64,000 nucleotides of DNA, from positions 868,001 to 932,000 of the forward strand of contig JAESUZ010002881.1 of the NCBI GenBank assembly GCA_017311185.1, in the 5' to 3' direction. Shown here piece by piece: positions 24,161 through 36,143 of the stretch (the stretch's first letter is position 1; every line of letters starts with the position of its first letter). Made by a program: the position numbers and the translations under genes. A model generated the notes under the pieces. The model saw only the letters and a list, made by a program, of their open reading frames with translations. It searched no databases and was not told where the DNA came from. This DNA is from Proteles cristata cristata. Lineage: Eukaryota; Chordata; Mammalia; Carnivora; Hyaenidae.

Positions 24161-25935
24161 CTAATATTTCTATTTTTCATTCCTAGGTATTTCATTATTT
24201 TTGGTGCAATTGTAAATGGGATTGTTTTATTAGTTTCTTTCTTTCCTATTTTATTATAAGTGTAAAGAAATGAAACTATTGAATTCATTTATCAGTTCTA
24301 GTCATTTTTGGTGGAGTTTTTAGGGTTTTCTATACATAATATCATGTCATCTGTAAATAGTGAAAGTTTCACTTCTTTCTTGCCAATTACTTGGATGTCT
24401 TTTATTTCATTTTCTTGTCTGATATATGTAGCTAGGAGTTCCAGTACTATGTTGAGCGGAAGAGGTAGGTGGACATCCTTGTCTTTCTTGTTCCTAATGT
24501 TAAAGGGAAAACCCTCCATTTCCCACCATTGAGTATGTGGTAGATAGAGGTTTTTCATATATGGACTTTATTATGGTGAGCTATGGTCCCTCTGAACTTA
24601 CGGGCTTTATTATGTACAGATATTTTCCCTGTAAACTTCCTTTGTTGAGAGTTTTTATCATGAATTAATATTGTAATTTATCAAATATTTTTTCTGCATC
24701 CACTGGGATGATTATACAGTTTTATCCTTTCTCTTGTTAATGTAACATATCAGGTTGATTGATTTGTGAATATTGAACCACTCTTGTATACAGGAATAAA
24801 TTTCATTTGATTATGGATGGTGAAATTTTAAATATATTATTAGATTCAATTTGCTGATATTTTGTTGAGGGTTTTTGTATCTATATTCATCAGAGATATT
24901 GTTTTTGTTCTGTTTTCATCTGGTTTTGACATCAGGGTAATGTTGGCCTCATAAAAAGAATGTGGGAGCTTTTCTTTCTTTACTGTTTTTTTTTTTTTTT
25001 TTGAAAGTTTGACAAGACTCCTCTTTAAATGTTTGCTAGAATTCACCAAGAAAGCCATCTGATATTGGACTTCTGTTTCTTAGGAGTTTTTGTTTTTATT
25101 ACTGGTTTAACTTCATTGATAGTAATCATTCTGTTCCAATTTTCTATTTCATCCTGATTCATTCTTGGGAAGTTAAATGTTTCTAGAAATGTATGCACTT
25201 TTTTGAGGATGTCCAATACATCGGCATATAATTTTTCATAAACTCATAAAATCCTTTATATTTCTGTGATGTCAGTCATTATTTCTCCTATTTTTATTTC
25301 TGATTTTAGTTTTTGAGTCCTCTCTTCTTGATGAGTCTGGGTAAAACGTTATCAGTTTTACTTATCTTTCAGAGAACCAAATCCTGGTTTCATTGACTTG
25401 TTCTTTTTGTTTTAGTCTCTATGTTATTTATTTCTACTCTAATCTTTATTTTTTATCAGTTCTATTTTTTTAAATTTACTTTTATTATTATTTTTTAGTG
25501 ATCTCTCTCCTCTCTATCTCACAAACCTGAGATTAAGAGTAACATGCTCTTCCGACTGAGCCAGCCAGATATCCTTGCTCTAATCTTTATTATTTTCTTC
25601 CTTCTACTGGCTTTGGACTTTTTTTTTTCTCTCTCTCTTTTCCCTAGCTCCTTTAGGTGTAAGTTCAGGTTGTGGGTTTTTTTTTTTTTTTTGAGATTTT
25701 TCTTGTTTATTTAGGTAGGCTTATATTGCTATAAACTTCCTTCTTAGTATAGCTTTTACTATATTCCAAAGATTTTTGGCCATTATGTTTTTATTTTTAT
25801 TTGTTTCTATATATTTTTAGATTCCTCCTTGACTTTGCGAAGTTTGACCCATTTGTTGTTTGGCAACATGTTATTTAGTTTCCATGTATTTGTTTTCTTT
25901 CCATATTTTTTCTTGTGATTAATACTCCCATTTTA
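24161..25935 (-). mobile_element. Antisense LINE-1 ORF2 block
   Basis: Antisense ORF2 from the RT palm to the region N-terminal of the RT. The reverse complement at 24320-24380 reads EVKLSLF-TDDM, so the catalytic aspartates are present with A changed to T. Further left-to-right landmarks are 'TGGTTTTGACATCAGGGTAA' at 24921 (SFYEANITLMSKP) and 'CTTCTACTGGCTTTGG' near 25600. There is no 3' UTR and no 5' end, so both ends are truncated. A SINE interrupts it at 25451. Many stops; dead. Confidence 0.85.
25451..25577 (-). mobile_element. Old-type CAN-SINE with perfect TSD inside L1
   Basis: Short-form antisense copy (GATCTCTC...GAGATTAAGAGTAACATGCTC; CCGACTGAGCCAGCCAG). Perfect 14-bp duplication CTCTAATCTTTATT at 25437-25450 and 25578-25591, which is L1 sequence, so the insertion into the L1 is directly visible. 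Confidence 0.93.
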
Positions 25936-26174
25936 AAGTGGCTGAAACTAACACTAAATGGTTAGGTGCATAAAACTAATAATAGCAGAAGAAAATTAAG
26001 GATGCTAAATTAATTAAATTGATATGCATTTGTTCAACTAATTAAAATGCTTATATCATAGCAACTATTCTCTGTCTTATTCATAAACCAGTTCTTTTTC
26101 CTGGAATAATCATCTAAGTTTCCGTCCACTTAGAAAGTTCTATTCACTTATTTATCAAGGTTCAATTCATTTTT

Positions 26175-26351
26175 TAAATTTTAATTTTATTTGAGAGAGA
26201 GGGAGACTGACCCCCCTAGGGGAGAGAGTCAGAGGGAAAGAGTGCACAGTGCCTAGCCCCATAAGGGTCATCATCCCATGACCCTCGGATCATGAACTGA
26301 CGCAAAATCAGGAGTCTGATGCTCTATTAACTGAGTTACCCAGGCGACCCT
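26175..26351 (-). mobile_element. Old CAN-SINE
   Basis: Antisense copy: AAATTTTAATTTTATTTGAGAGAGAGG to GAGTTACCCAGGCGACCC. The body is shortened. Imperfect duplication TCAAGGTTCAATTCAT / TCAAAGCTCAACTTAA. Confidence 0.88.
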
Positions 26352-26439
26352 GTCAAAGCTCAACTTAAACATTTTTTCTCTTTTTCCCAAAGGCAAACAT
26401 ATGTTCTCATTCTATTATGTTCCTCTTCATTTCATGCAT

Positions 26440-26575
26440 ATCCAAATATTTTACTGTATTTTTTTAGCTTGTAAGATTTGTTACTAGATTATCAATTCCT
26501 TTCACCTGTTTAAAGGAGATGGAACATAGTACATAGTTAATAAATATTTGTTGAAAAATTTGAACTGACATTATA
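26440..26575 (+). mobile_element. L2/MIR-type ancient repeat remnant
   Basis: The string 'GAACATAGTACATAGTTAAT' followed by AAATATTTGTTGAA corresponds to the widespread mammalian ancient-repeat phrase ending in 'GCTCAATAAATATTTGTTGAA'. Too decayed to assign a family. Confidence 0.4.
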
Positions 26576-26633
26576 TTGGTCTTAAAAGATTGGTAGTACA
26601 TGAAAGAATTGAGATATAAAACAATAGTGCATG

Positions 26634-26882
26634 GGGGCGCTTGGGTGGCTTAGTTGGTTAAGCATCCGACTTTCGCTTGGGTCATGATCTCGCGGTTCGT
26701 GGGTTCGAGCCCCACGTCGGGATCTGTGCTGACTGCCAGCTCAGAGCCTGGAGCCTGTTTCGGTCTGTGACTCCCTCTCTCTCTTACCCTTCCCTGCTCA
26801 CGCTGTCTCTCTCTCCTAGAAATGAATAAAACATTTAAAAAAAAAAAAAGAAAAAAAAGAAAAGGCTATAATAAAAAAAATT
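26634..26882 (+). mobile_element. Young felid CAN-SINE with long A-rich tail
   Basis: Full-length sense copy of the variant subfamily (GGTGGCTTAG, ACTTTCGCTTGGG, CTGACTGCCAGCTC, CCTAGAAATGAATAAAACATT). The tail extends over about 45 bases of A-rich sequence. Target duplication CAATAGTGCATG at 26622-26633 and 26883-26894. Confidence 0.96.
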
Positions 26883-26934
26883 CAATAGTGCATGTATGAA
26901 CACAAAGGCATTTGGATGCCAATACTATTAGTAT

Positions 26935-27112
26935 TAGCTAACATGTTTTGAATATTTATAAGTAATAACCATGATTCCCAGCAATATTCACATAGGTCAC
27001 TTTAGATTTTCCCTATAATTCGATGGAATGTATAATGTTACTATCTTACAGATGACAAATTTGTAAGTGGCAGCAAATGATCCAAAGCAAGGATTCTAAT
27101 TAAAACTCTATA
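26935..27112 (+). mobile_element. Probable MIR SINE remnant
   Basis: 'CCCTATAATTCGATGGAATG', 'ACTATCTTACAGATGACAAA' and 'GTAAGTGGCAGCAAATGATC' follow in the order of the MIR core and 3' part (TACAGATGAGGAAACTGAGG and TAAGTGGCAGAGC in the consensus as I recall it). Old, diverged and non-coding. The next 200 bases (AGGAGCCATAGAAGACTTTT) also look like an ancient repeat. Confidence 0.55.
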
Positions 27113-27359
27113 GTCATTAAGGTGTTTGAAAAGTTTTACTAGGATTTTGGCCTAGACTTTATTCAATAGATAATATAAGGAGCCATAGAAGACTTTTTAA
27201 CATGAGAGTAACATGTTCAAAAGATATATGACAATTTTTTTCAATGAAGAATGGATTGAGTTAAAGAAAATCCTGAGGCATAGAGAGGATACTGTTGTAA
27301 GTCATAAATTTCTAATATTATTACTAATATAGATTATAGAAAAGAACATTTTAAATTCT

Positions 27360-27574
27360 TTTTTTTTTAATATTTTATTTATTTCTAGGAGAGAGAGAGA
27401 GACAGCGTGAACAGGGGAGGGTCAGAGAGAGAGGGAGTCACAGACTGAAACAGGCTCCAGGCTCTGAGCTGGCAGTCAGCACAGAGCCCGACGCGGGGCT
27501 CGAACCTACAAACCACGAGATCATGACCTAAGTGAAAGTCGGACGCTTAACCGACTAAGCCACCCAGGCGCCCC
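27360..27574 (-). mobile_element. Young felid CAN-SINE, perfect 17-bp TSD
   Basis: Antisense copy of the variant subfamily (TTTATTTCTAGGAGAGAG; GAGCTGGCAGTCAGCACAG; GACCTAAGTGAAAGTCGGAC; GACTAAGCCACCCAGGCGCC). Perfect duplication AGAACATTTTAAATTCT at 27343-27359 and 27575-27591. CpGs are retained. Confidence 0.97.
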
Positions 27575-27591
27575 AGAACATTTTAAATTCT

Positions 27592-29000
27592 ATGCTCCTT
27601 CATGAACTTATACTTCACTATTTTATGTTTCCAGAAGCACACAATAAGAGACTGAATTATAAATCATACAGTCAAATAAGTTGAGAACATTGAGACCCAG
27701 ATCTTGCTTGAGATTGTATGGCCATTTCAGTAGGAAAACCTACATAAGGAGAACATAGGTTTTTCAATCCTGGTATATTTTTTTCCCATGAAAATCTAAT
27801 TAGTCATTAGTAAGAAACTTCTTGCTACAGAAAGGAAAGTTTAGCTTTCAGATCTATGAAAATGTGGAATATTTTGGTATCAACAAAGTATCATTGGTGA
27901 ATAATTAATACCATTTTAATTTATTTTATTTTTAATAACATTTCAATTTAGATATCATTCTTCAGATTGAAAAATAATAGTGCATATTACATATACCTTA
28001 AATATTTTGTTTTGTTTTTGTTTTTAGCATTGGGTTAGTATTTCTAGTATTAGATTTCTAGTTTTAAGAGCTTTTATAATTTATACTTTCCAAATTGAAA
28101 ATAATTGCATTTTATTTATATAAGTGTAAAAATTTCTCAACTCCATCATGCTAAAATAACAGTACAATGTCAAGTAAAGAATATCTCAATAATTTCCTAA
28201 CACATCTTATACTAAGCTATTTATTATAATAATGAGTCTTCTGTAGGAAAACTCAAATACCAAGTGCCGACAAGATGAAATCTGATTTCTCCTCTCAGAA
28301 GATGCAGAAAATGAAAGTTATTAGTGACATTTGAACTACTATGGAGTCTCTCATTTCTAAGTTATATGCTAGTAATACTAAAAAATCCTATGCCATAAAA
28401 GGAAGTATTTTACAAGATTCATGGACTTTGCCAGCGATCTTTTCACCCTTCAGACTCTTTCAAATATGGTTCATATCAACTGTGACATAAAATCATTATG
28501 AGATCACCTTCGTTCATGAGAAGTGAACAGGTGGTCTCTGTTAAGTGTCCCCACACAGCTGACTATATAATAAGTACAACCATGGCTTGTTTCAACTCTT
28601 AAGTCAAAGGTTGAGTCTGGATAGAGATGAAATGCTATTACACAACTTTGAGGGAAAATCAAATTCACCAGGCTGGAAGTAATATCTTCTTCATCAGAGC
28701 TCTCACAGTAATTTTTTATGTCTAGTTTTTATCGTGCTTCCTATTTTCTGCCTTATATTTCTGTTATTCATGGACATATTTTCACAGGAACCTCTTGAGA
28801 TCTTTGTCTTCTTTGTCTTTGTATTACAATGGGCACATAGCATAGTGGACCAAAAACATATTTCCATCTCAACCAAACTTTGTTAAATAAATAAGTGAAT
28901 TCATTTTGTTGGAATTAAATTTTGCTTCTACAGACATATAAAGGATACTTTCAGAGAGTATATTCAGCAGACAGTAGAAGACAAAATTAGTGCTTTATAA
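27592..29000. other. Unassigned DNA, 27.6-29.0 kb
   Basis: No SINE, L1 or gene. At 28790-28915 text like 'GGGCACATAGCATAGTGGAC' with TTGTTAAATAAATAAGTGAA recalls an L2/MIR-type end. The rest is unassigned and among the least repetitive parts of the window. Confidence 0.45.
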
Positions 29001-29410
29001 ATTGAATCATCCAGGGTTCAGTGAGAGAGGGAATCGCTATGAGATAAAGATTTCGAGACGTTTTGCAAGGAATTGATATATGCAAAAGTGGGAGTAAGCA
29101 AGACAATGTAAAATCTGCAGGCCAGGGTGACAGAAATAGCAGGCTCAGACTCTCAGACAAAACCTGAAGCTACTATGCAGAATGAAATTTCTTCTTCTTC
29201 AGTGAAGTCTTATCTCTGTTTTTAGGGTCTTTCAATTTATTGAATTGGGTCCATTCAGATATCCCAGGATAATCGTCCTAAAGTCAGATGACGATGAAAT
29301 TTAATCACACTGACAAAATTACTTTACATAAAGTCTAGATTACTCTTTGATTGAATAAGTGGAGAACATAGCTTAGCCAAAGTGATACGTAACACTGACA
29401 ATAACACAGC
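29001..29410 (-). mobile_element. Antisense MLT2-type ERVL LTR
   Basis: Left edge 'ATCATCCAGGGTTCAGTGAG' corresponds to the complement of the LTR 3' end. Then 'AAGGAATTGATATATGCAAA' and 'AAAATCTGCAGGCCAGGGTG' follow, and at the right 'GAATAAGTGGAGAACATAGC' with TTAGCCAAAGTGATACGTAA, the complement of the LTR 5' end. Diverged solo LTR, non-coding. Confidence 0.6.
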
Positions 29411-31344
29411 TTAATGAAAGTGATGGTGCCACCCACATCCAACAGTACATAGGACTTAGGAAATGTAAACCAGTTTTATAACTAACATGCCTGGTCAGAA
29501 TGTCAAATCATACATAGAATCAAACATAGTAACTCTTCCACATAAGATATTATCCAGGGTTAGCCAAACTCTAAGTTAAGGTTTATTTTTTCAGACTGCC
29601 AAGTTGGCCCAATACTTCTGATACCAACCATCAGTTGAGAGTCCCATAGGGTCACCCTCATTTGGGAGCATGTTTTTCTCTTAAGCATATGTCTGCCACC
29701 CATTTCCCACTTGATTTCTCCACCCATACCCTATGACATCCTTCCAGAGGCTCCTAATTTTATCCTGACACTATTTGGACATATGAACACTAAATTTTAC
29801 CTAATACTGCAGGTGTCTCCAAGTTTTGTTTTGAAATTTTAGTAACTCATTTCCAACCTAGCAATGTTAAACATTCCTGTTTGTCAATAAGGAGATCTTT
29901 GAATGAACTTGTTTGTTCCTGAAACTTTGAAAACTGTCTTCCTAAACTATGGATTTATTATTGTCCTTAAACATTTTGATTTATTCAGCCTTGGTTACCT
30001 ATAAACAGGATCAAATGAATACAAATCTTTTATTTTTTACTAATTTTTGACTAGGCCGTTTTCATAGCAGAGAACAAGTACTAATAGAACTTGAGTAGGA
30101 TTACTATTCCATTAGTGAAACAGATAGGCCCTGCACAATAATCAGTAGAGTATATCAGCAAAGAATCACTGCAGTGATCGTTAATTCTGTACTATCCCAG
30201 CTGAACTTTCAGATCTGGTCATTGAATCTCAAGCAGAAGATGAAAAATATCCAATATTGAAGACTATGTAAGGCTGATGCACTTAGAATCTGATGAGCCT
30301 GTGAATAATTATTTTCTCTTCTCTGTTCTGTGGAAAATCATGCATATCATAAAATACAAATCTTTGACTTTATTATTAAGTCTTTGAAATGACTTTAAAG
30401 ATTCCAGAGGTAAGGTCTGTTTTTAGATACCACATAAGCATTATCATCTTAGGTGTAAGGTCATAGAATGAAAACCTTTCTAAATATTCCAGTATGGTGT
30501 TTGTCTAACTTTGCATAATTGACATTTTCCATATGACCCCAGTGGGAAATTATTTTTTATGCCTCTAGACATTGATGTACCTGGAATTAATGTGTTTTGT
30601 CAATGATGGAACTGTGCTGTTGATCGGTGTTTTGTAAACCTAAACAGCATTAAGAATACAATCTTTGTAGAAAAAGAAATGTTTTTTATTTCTGGGCAAA
30701 TGAAGATGCTACAGAAATACTGGAAATAACAAGTGACATAGATTATCAAAATAATATATTTTCATCTTAAAGTAGGCAGCAATTACACATATTGAACACA
30801 ACTATACAATACTTAATTGAGGCTACTGTAGGAAAGAAATGAATATATTCATATAAGACACTGCATTGTTAGAGACTACAGGTAATTATAAAAGCAAAAA
30901 GTACATGTCACTTGCTTATTTCTTAAAAAGAAACAATATTTTCTGCTTTCTGTTTCCACATTGCTAGTTTTAAAATCCTTTGTCCTGCTTGAATCTAACC
31001 TGTAAGATTACAGTGCTTACATTCCACAATTCTATTCTTTCTGTTAACAACAGGTAGTAAAAAGAAACTCAGAAAAAATTTTAAAATAGAAAATGATCAG
31101 TATTATGCCACTACTACTCTTGCAAAAAAGGCAGGCAGTGTTCCTCATAATTTTACAGTGTTCTGCTAAAATGACAATTGGTAACTTTCATAAAAGTATC
31201 AATCTTATTCTCCAATTCATTGTGAATAGGGGTAATCTACTGCTATTTTCTATTATAATAATTGTTGCTATATTACTCTTCAAGGCTTGTATTTTCATCT
31301 TATTAATGATGCCTTTCAATGAATAAATATCTAATATGTTAATT
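29411..31344. other. Unassigned DNA, 29.4-31.3 kb
   Basis: Nearly 2 kb with no recognisable repeat or gene. A 77-residue frame at 31093-31326 encodes a hydrophobic stretch with no motif and AT-driven composition, so I do not call it. The first few hundred bases might be internal sequence of the LTR element to the left. Confidence 0.45.
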
Positions 31345-31653
31345 ATTTCACTTGCTGTTCACACCTTCTATATCCCATCAAAAGAATCTTTGTCCAACCC
31401 AAGTTTACAAAGATTTTCTCTTATGTATTTTAAAGTTGTAATACTTACATGTAGATATTTTATCAAATTTTAGTTAATTGAGGTGCATAGTCTCTTTTAA
31501 GGCTCAAGGCCATTAAGAATTCTTGTTTCAGCACCATTTGTTGAAAACACATATCTTCACCCATTAAATTACTTTAGCAGCTTTTGTCTATTTATTGATC
31601 ATACATGCATGAGACTGTTTGCAGATATTTTGAAATTATGTGCCCTTATTTTA
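31345..31653 (-). mobile_element. Old antisense LINE-1, left part
   Basis: Antisense C-terminal ORF2 text, 'TTTCAGCACCATTTGTTGAA' at 31527 and 'TAGCAGCTTTTGTCTATTTA' at 31574. Interrupted at 31654 by a sense L1; the same element continues at 34508. Confidence 0.7.
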
Positions 31654-31667
31654 AAGTAAGCCTTGAA

Positions 31668-33640
31668 CCCCAGACTACCAAAACTCAAATGGGAAGACAT
31701 AAAAAATTTGAACAGACCCATAATTAGTGAAGAAACTGAATCAGTTATCAATAATCTCCCAACAAATAAGAGTCTCGGACTAGATGGCTTCCTTGGGGAA
31801 TTCTACCAGACATTTAAAATAGTGTTACTACCTATCCTTCCCAAGCTGTTCCAAGAACTAGAAATGGGAGGAAAACTTCCCGACTCATTCTATGAAGCCA
31901 GCATCACTTTGATTCCCAAACCAGACAGAAACACAGCAAAAAAAGAGAAATCCAGGCCAATATCACTGGTGAATATCGGTGCAAAAATTTTCAACAAGAT
32001 ACTAGCAAATCGAATTCAATAGCACATAAGAAGAATTACTTACCATGATCAAGTGGGATTCATTCCTGGGTGGAGGGCTGGTTCAATATTTGCAAATCAA
32101 TTGATGTGATACATCACATTAACAAAAGAAAATATAAGAACCATATGATTCTGTCAATAGATGCAGAAAAAGCATTTGACAAAATACAGCATCTTTTCTT
32201 AATAAAAACCCTCAAGAAAGTCGGGATAGAAGGAACATTCTTAAACATCATAAAAGCCATCTATGAAAAGCACATAGCTAATATCATGCTCAATGGGGAA
32301 AAACTGAGGATTCTCATAAATCCTCAGGAATATGACAGAGATATCCACTCTGCCAACTGTTGTTTAACATAGTGCTGGAAGTTCTAGCATCAGCAATCAG
32401 ATAAGAAAATATATAAAAGAATTGGCAATGATGAAGTCAAACTTTCACTTTTCACGGACGACATGATACTCAAATTAAAAAACCCAACAGACTCCACCTA
32501 AAGTCTGCTAAAACTGATCCATGAATTCAGAAAAGTCACAGGGTACAAAATCAATGTACAGAAATTGGTCGCACTTTTATACACCATTAATGAAGCAAAA
32601 GAAAGAGAAATCAAGAAACTGATCTCATTCACAATCATACCAAAACCCATAAAATACCTAGAAATAAACCTAATCAGAGTCGCATGCTGAAAACTATAGA
32701 AAACTTATGAACGAAATTGGAAAAGACACAAAGAAATGTAAAAACATTCCATGCTCATGGATTGGGAGAATAAATATTGTTAAAATGTCAGTACTACCCA
32801 AAGAAATCTACACATTCAATGTAATCCCAATCAAAATTACACCAGCATTCTTCTCAAAGGTAGAACAAACAATCCTAAAATTTGTATGGAAGGAACCACA
32901 AAAGACCCCAAATAGCAAAAGTAATATTAAAGAAGAAAACCAAAATGGGAGACATTACAATTCCAGACTTTAGCCTCTAGTACAAAGCTGTAATCATCAA
33001 GACAGTATGGTATTGGCACAAAACAGACACATAGATCAATGGAATAGAATAGAGAACCCAGAATTGGGCCCACAAATGTATGGACTACTAATCTTTGACA
33101 AAGCAAGAAAGAGTTTCCGATGGAAAAGAGACAGCCTCTTTAACAGATGGTGTTGGGAGAACTGGACAGCATCATGCAGAAGAATGAACTTGCACCACTT
33201 TATGACACCATACATAAATAAACTCATACAAAAATAAACTCAAATGGATGAAGGACCTTAATGTGAGATAGGAAACCATCAAAACCCTAAAGGAGAAGGC
33301 AGGAAACAACCTCTTTGACCTTAGTCGCAGAAATTTCTTACTCAACACATCTCCAAAGGCAAGGGAATAAAAAGCAAAAATGGACTATTGGGACCTCATC
33401 AAGATAAAAAGCTCCTGCACTGCAAGGGAAAAAATCAACAAAACTAAAAGGCAACCAATGGAATGGGAAAAGATATTTGCAAATGACATATCAGATAAAG
33501 GGCTAGTATCCAAAATCTATAAGGAACTCACCAAACTTCATCCCCAAAAGGCAAATAATCCAGTGAAGAAATTGCCAAAAGACATGAATAGACAATTTTC
33601 AAAAGAGGACTTCCAGATGGCCAACAGTCACATGAAATGA
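31668..33640 (+). pseudogene. LINE-1 ORF2 remnant (reverse transcriptase to C-terminus)
   Basis: L1 ORF2p normally supplies endonuclease and reverse transcriptase for target-primed insertion. Here the endonuclease is missing. Open pieces are 31663-32022 (RT fingers: [23 protein letters not shown]), 32070-32372 (motif [14 protein letters not shown]), 32707-32973, 33007-33237 and 33380-33640 (C-terminal region), in shifting frames. Motif C near 32450 reads F-TDDM, so the two aspartates survive. Near 33745-33795 the C-terminal Cys motif reads [16 protein letters not shown] and then stops before the last cysteine. Frameshifts, stops and loss of the endonuclease make it non-functional. Confidence 0.92.
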
Positions 33641-34493
33641 TGCTCAGCATCACTAGCCATCAGAGAAATACAAATCAAAACAACACTGAGATACCACCTC
33701 ATGCTGGTCAGAGTGGCTAAAATGAACAAATCAGGAGACCATAGATGCTGGCGAGGATGTGGAGAAACGGGCACCCTCCTACACTGTTGGTAGAAATGCA
33801 AACTAGTGCAGCCCCTCTGGAGAACAGTGTGGAAGTATCTAAAAAAAATTAACAATAGAACCACCCTATGACCCAGCAATAGCACTGCTGGGAATTTACC
33901 CAAGGGATACGGGATATATGATGCATAGGGGCACATACACCTCCATGTTTATAGCAGCACTTTCAACAGTAGCCAAATCATGGAAAGAGCCTAAATGCCC
34001 AACAAATGATGAATGCATAAAGAAAATGTGGTTTATATATGTACAACAGAATAGTACATGGCAATGAGAAATAATGACATCTGGCCATTTGTAGCAATGT
34101 GGATGGAACTGGAGGATATTATGCTGAGTGAAATAAGTCAGGCAGAGAAAGACAGATACCATGTTTTCACTCATATGTGGATCTTGAGAAACTTAACAGA
34201 AGACCAAGGGAAAGGGGAAAGGGAAAAAAATGTTACAGAGAAGGAGGGAGGCAAACCACAAGAGACTAACGACTGAGAACAAACTAAGGGTTGATGGGGA
34301 GTGGGAGAGAGGGGAAAGTAGGTGGTGGACATGGAGGAGGGCACTTGTTGGGATGAGTACTAGGTGTTGTATGGAAACCAATTTGACAATAAATTATATT
34401 TTTAATATACATATTTATATGTTTAATATATTAAAATTTTATATTTTTTAATATGTATTATAAAATCAAAAAAACAAACATTTAAAAAATTTT
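31668..34493 (+). mobile_element. 5'-truncated sense LINE-1 with perfect 14-bp TSD
   Basis: A 2.8-kb insertion from the start of the RT domain to the 3' end. Duplication AAGTAAGCCTTGAA at 31654-31667 and 34494-34507 brackets it exactly. The 3' UTR ends with CTAGGTGTTGTATGGAAACC and TTGACAATAAATTAT near 34397, followed by a degraded AT-rich tail of about 95 bases. It was inserted into an older L1 lying in the opposite orientation. Confidence 0.95.
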
Positions 34494-34507
34494 AAGTAAG
34501 CCTTGAA

Positions 34508-35028
34508 ATCAGGTAGTAGAAGCTTTGATCTTTTTTATCTGTATTGTTTTGGCCATTATGTCACTTACATGTTTAAAAATATTTTTGAACCAATTATCAG
34601 TTTCTACAAGTGACTGATAGAGTCTGGAAACATGTTGAATTAACATTAACAACTGTAAAAAATGATGCCTTAATCATACGTAGTCTACTAATCTTAAAAA
34701 TTGTCTGAATTATTTGAAACTAAATTTTGTAGTTTCACTATTCAGTTCTTTAACTTATTTTGTTCAATGTATCCATGAATGTTAACGTATTAATTTTAGA
34801 ACTTCCTTTTACAGGAATCTATTGCTTATATATAGAAAATTAACTTTAGTTAATTGGCTTTGTAGCCTGTGATGATGCTAATTTAAATAATTAGTTCATG
34901 GGGAGCCTGTGTATATCAGTTGGTTAAGTGTCCAACCATTGATTTTAGCTCAGGTCATGATCTCATGGTTCATGAAATCGAGCCCCAATTCAGGCTCTGT
35001 GCTGACAGCACAAAGGCTTCTTAGCATA

Positions 35029-35061
<33 letters not shown>

Positions 35062-35470
35062 TTTGCCCACCCCCGCAATAAGTTTCTCTATTTTAAAAAA
35101 TAGAGAAAAATGCAATATAATACAATACACCATTAGTTCATAGAATTTTTTTTTTACTATTTTTTGGATTTTCCCTATAAAACATCTGAATTAAAACAAA
35201 TTTAATTCTTTGGAGTGTATACACTTTCTATTCTTATTGCACTGGAAAATTTTTCCACAAAATATTGAATAGAAGTGAAGAGATTGGAAATCCATGGCTC
35301 AATCATTACTTGCAGGTAATATTTAAGTCATTTTCCTTTAAGTGTGATGTAAAGAGTAGGTTTACAATTCCCTTTCTTGAAATGACACAGACTTTTTTTC
35401 CTAATTATATTGTGCTTTTGACATCATACTTAAAAACTTTTTGCAAAACTCATGGTCAAGATTTTCTCCT
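34508..35470 (-). mobile_element. Old antisense LINE-1, right part
   Basis: Resumes after the sense insertion with 'AATCAGGTAGTAGAAGCTTTG' type text (antisense ORF2), and runs through 'AAATATTGAATAGAAGTGAA' at 35261, the complement of the ORF2 segment N-terminal of motif C. Highly decayed. A SINE interrupts it at 34900. Confidence 0.65.
34900..35131 (+). mobile_element. Old CAN-SINE inside L1
   Basis: Sense copy, head GGGGAGCCTGTGTATATCAG, then GCTCAGGTCATGATCTCATG, GTGCTGACAGCACAAAGGCT, a CT run and an AT tail. Short duplication ATTAGTTCAT at 34890-34899 and 35132-35141. Confidence 0.9.
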
Positions 35471-35660
35471 ACATTTCCTTACACAAATCTTATAGTTTTA
35501 GCGTTTATTTTCTTATATTTTTCATTTTATTTCATTTTTTCATCATGATAAATTTATTATATAACATCCATCCCCTATTTGCCCCATCCCCTCCACCTAC
35601 CTGTACTTTGGTGACCATATAGTTTGTTCTCTATAGTTAAGAGTCTTTTTCTTGGCTTAT

Positions 35661-35865
35661 TTTTTTAATCCTCATTTATTTTTGGGAGAGAGAGAGCGGG
35701 AGTTCATTGGAGGAATGGGGAAGGGAGAGAAGACAGAATCTCAAGCAGGCTCCAGATGTGCTGCGTCAGCTCAGACCCCAAAGCAGGGCTCCAACACACA
35801 GACCGTGAGATCGTGACCTGAGCCAAAGTAGGATACTTAACTGACTGAGCCATCACAGTGCCCTT
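35661..35865 (-). mobile_element. CAN-SINE with 13-bp TSD inside L1
   Basis: Antisense, full-length copy; head complement CTGACTGAGCCATCACAGTG. Perfect duplication TTTCTTGGCTTAT at 35648-35660 and 35867-35879. Confidence 0.93.
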
Positions 35866-36076
35866 GTTTCTTGGCTTATATTTCTCTCCTTTTTTTGTAT
35901 TTGCTCATTTGTTTTTTTCCTCAAATTCTGCAAATGAGTGAGATCATATGGTATTTGTCTTTCTCTGATTTTTTTTTTATCATTATACTTTCTAGCTCCA
36001 TCTATGCTGTTGCAAATGGGAAGATTTCATTCATTTTTATGGCTGAGTAATATTCCATTGTGTATGTAGAAATGTG

Positions 36077-36096
36077 ATAGATGATAGATAGATGAT

Positions 36097-36142
<46 letters not shown>
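36077..36142. repeat. (GATA)n microsatellite
   Basis: GATA/GATG units pass into about 14 near-perfect GATA units. It lies at an L1 3'-UTR site where TATA/GTAT repeats often expand. Likely polymorphic in length. Confidence 0.95.
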
Positions 36143-36143
<1 letters not shown>

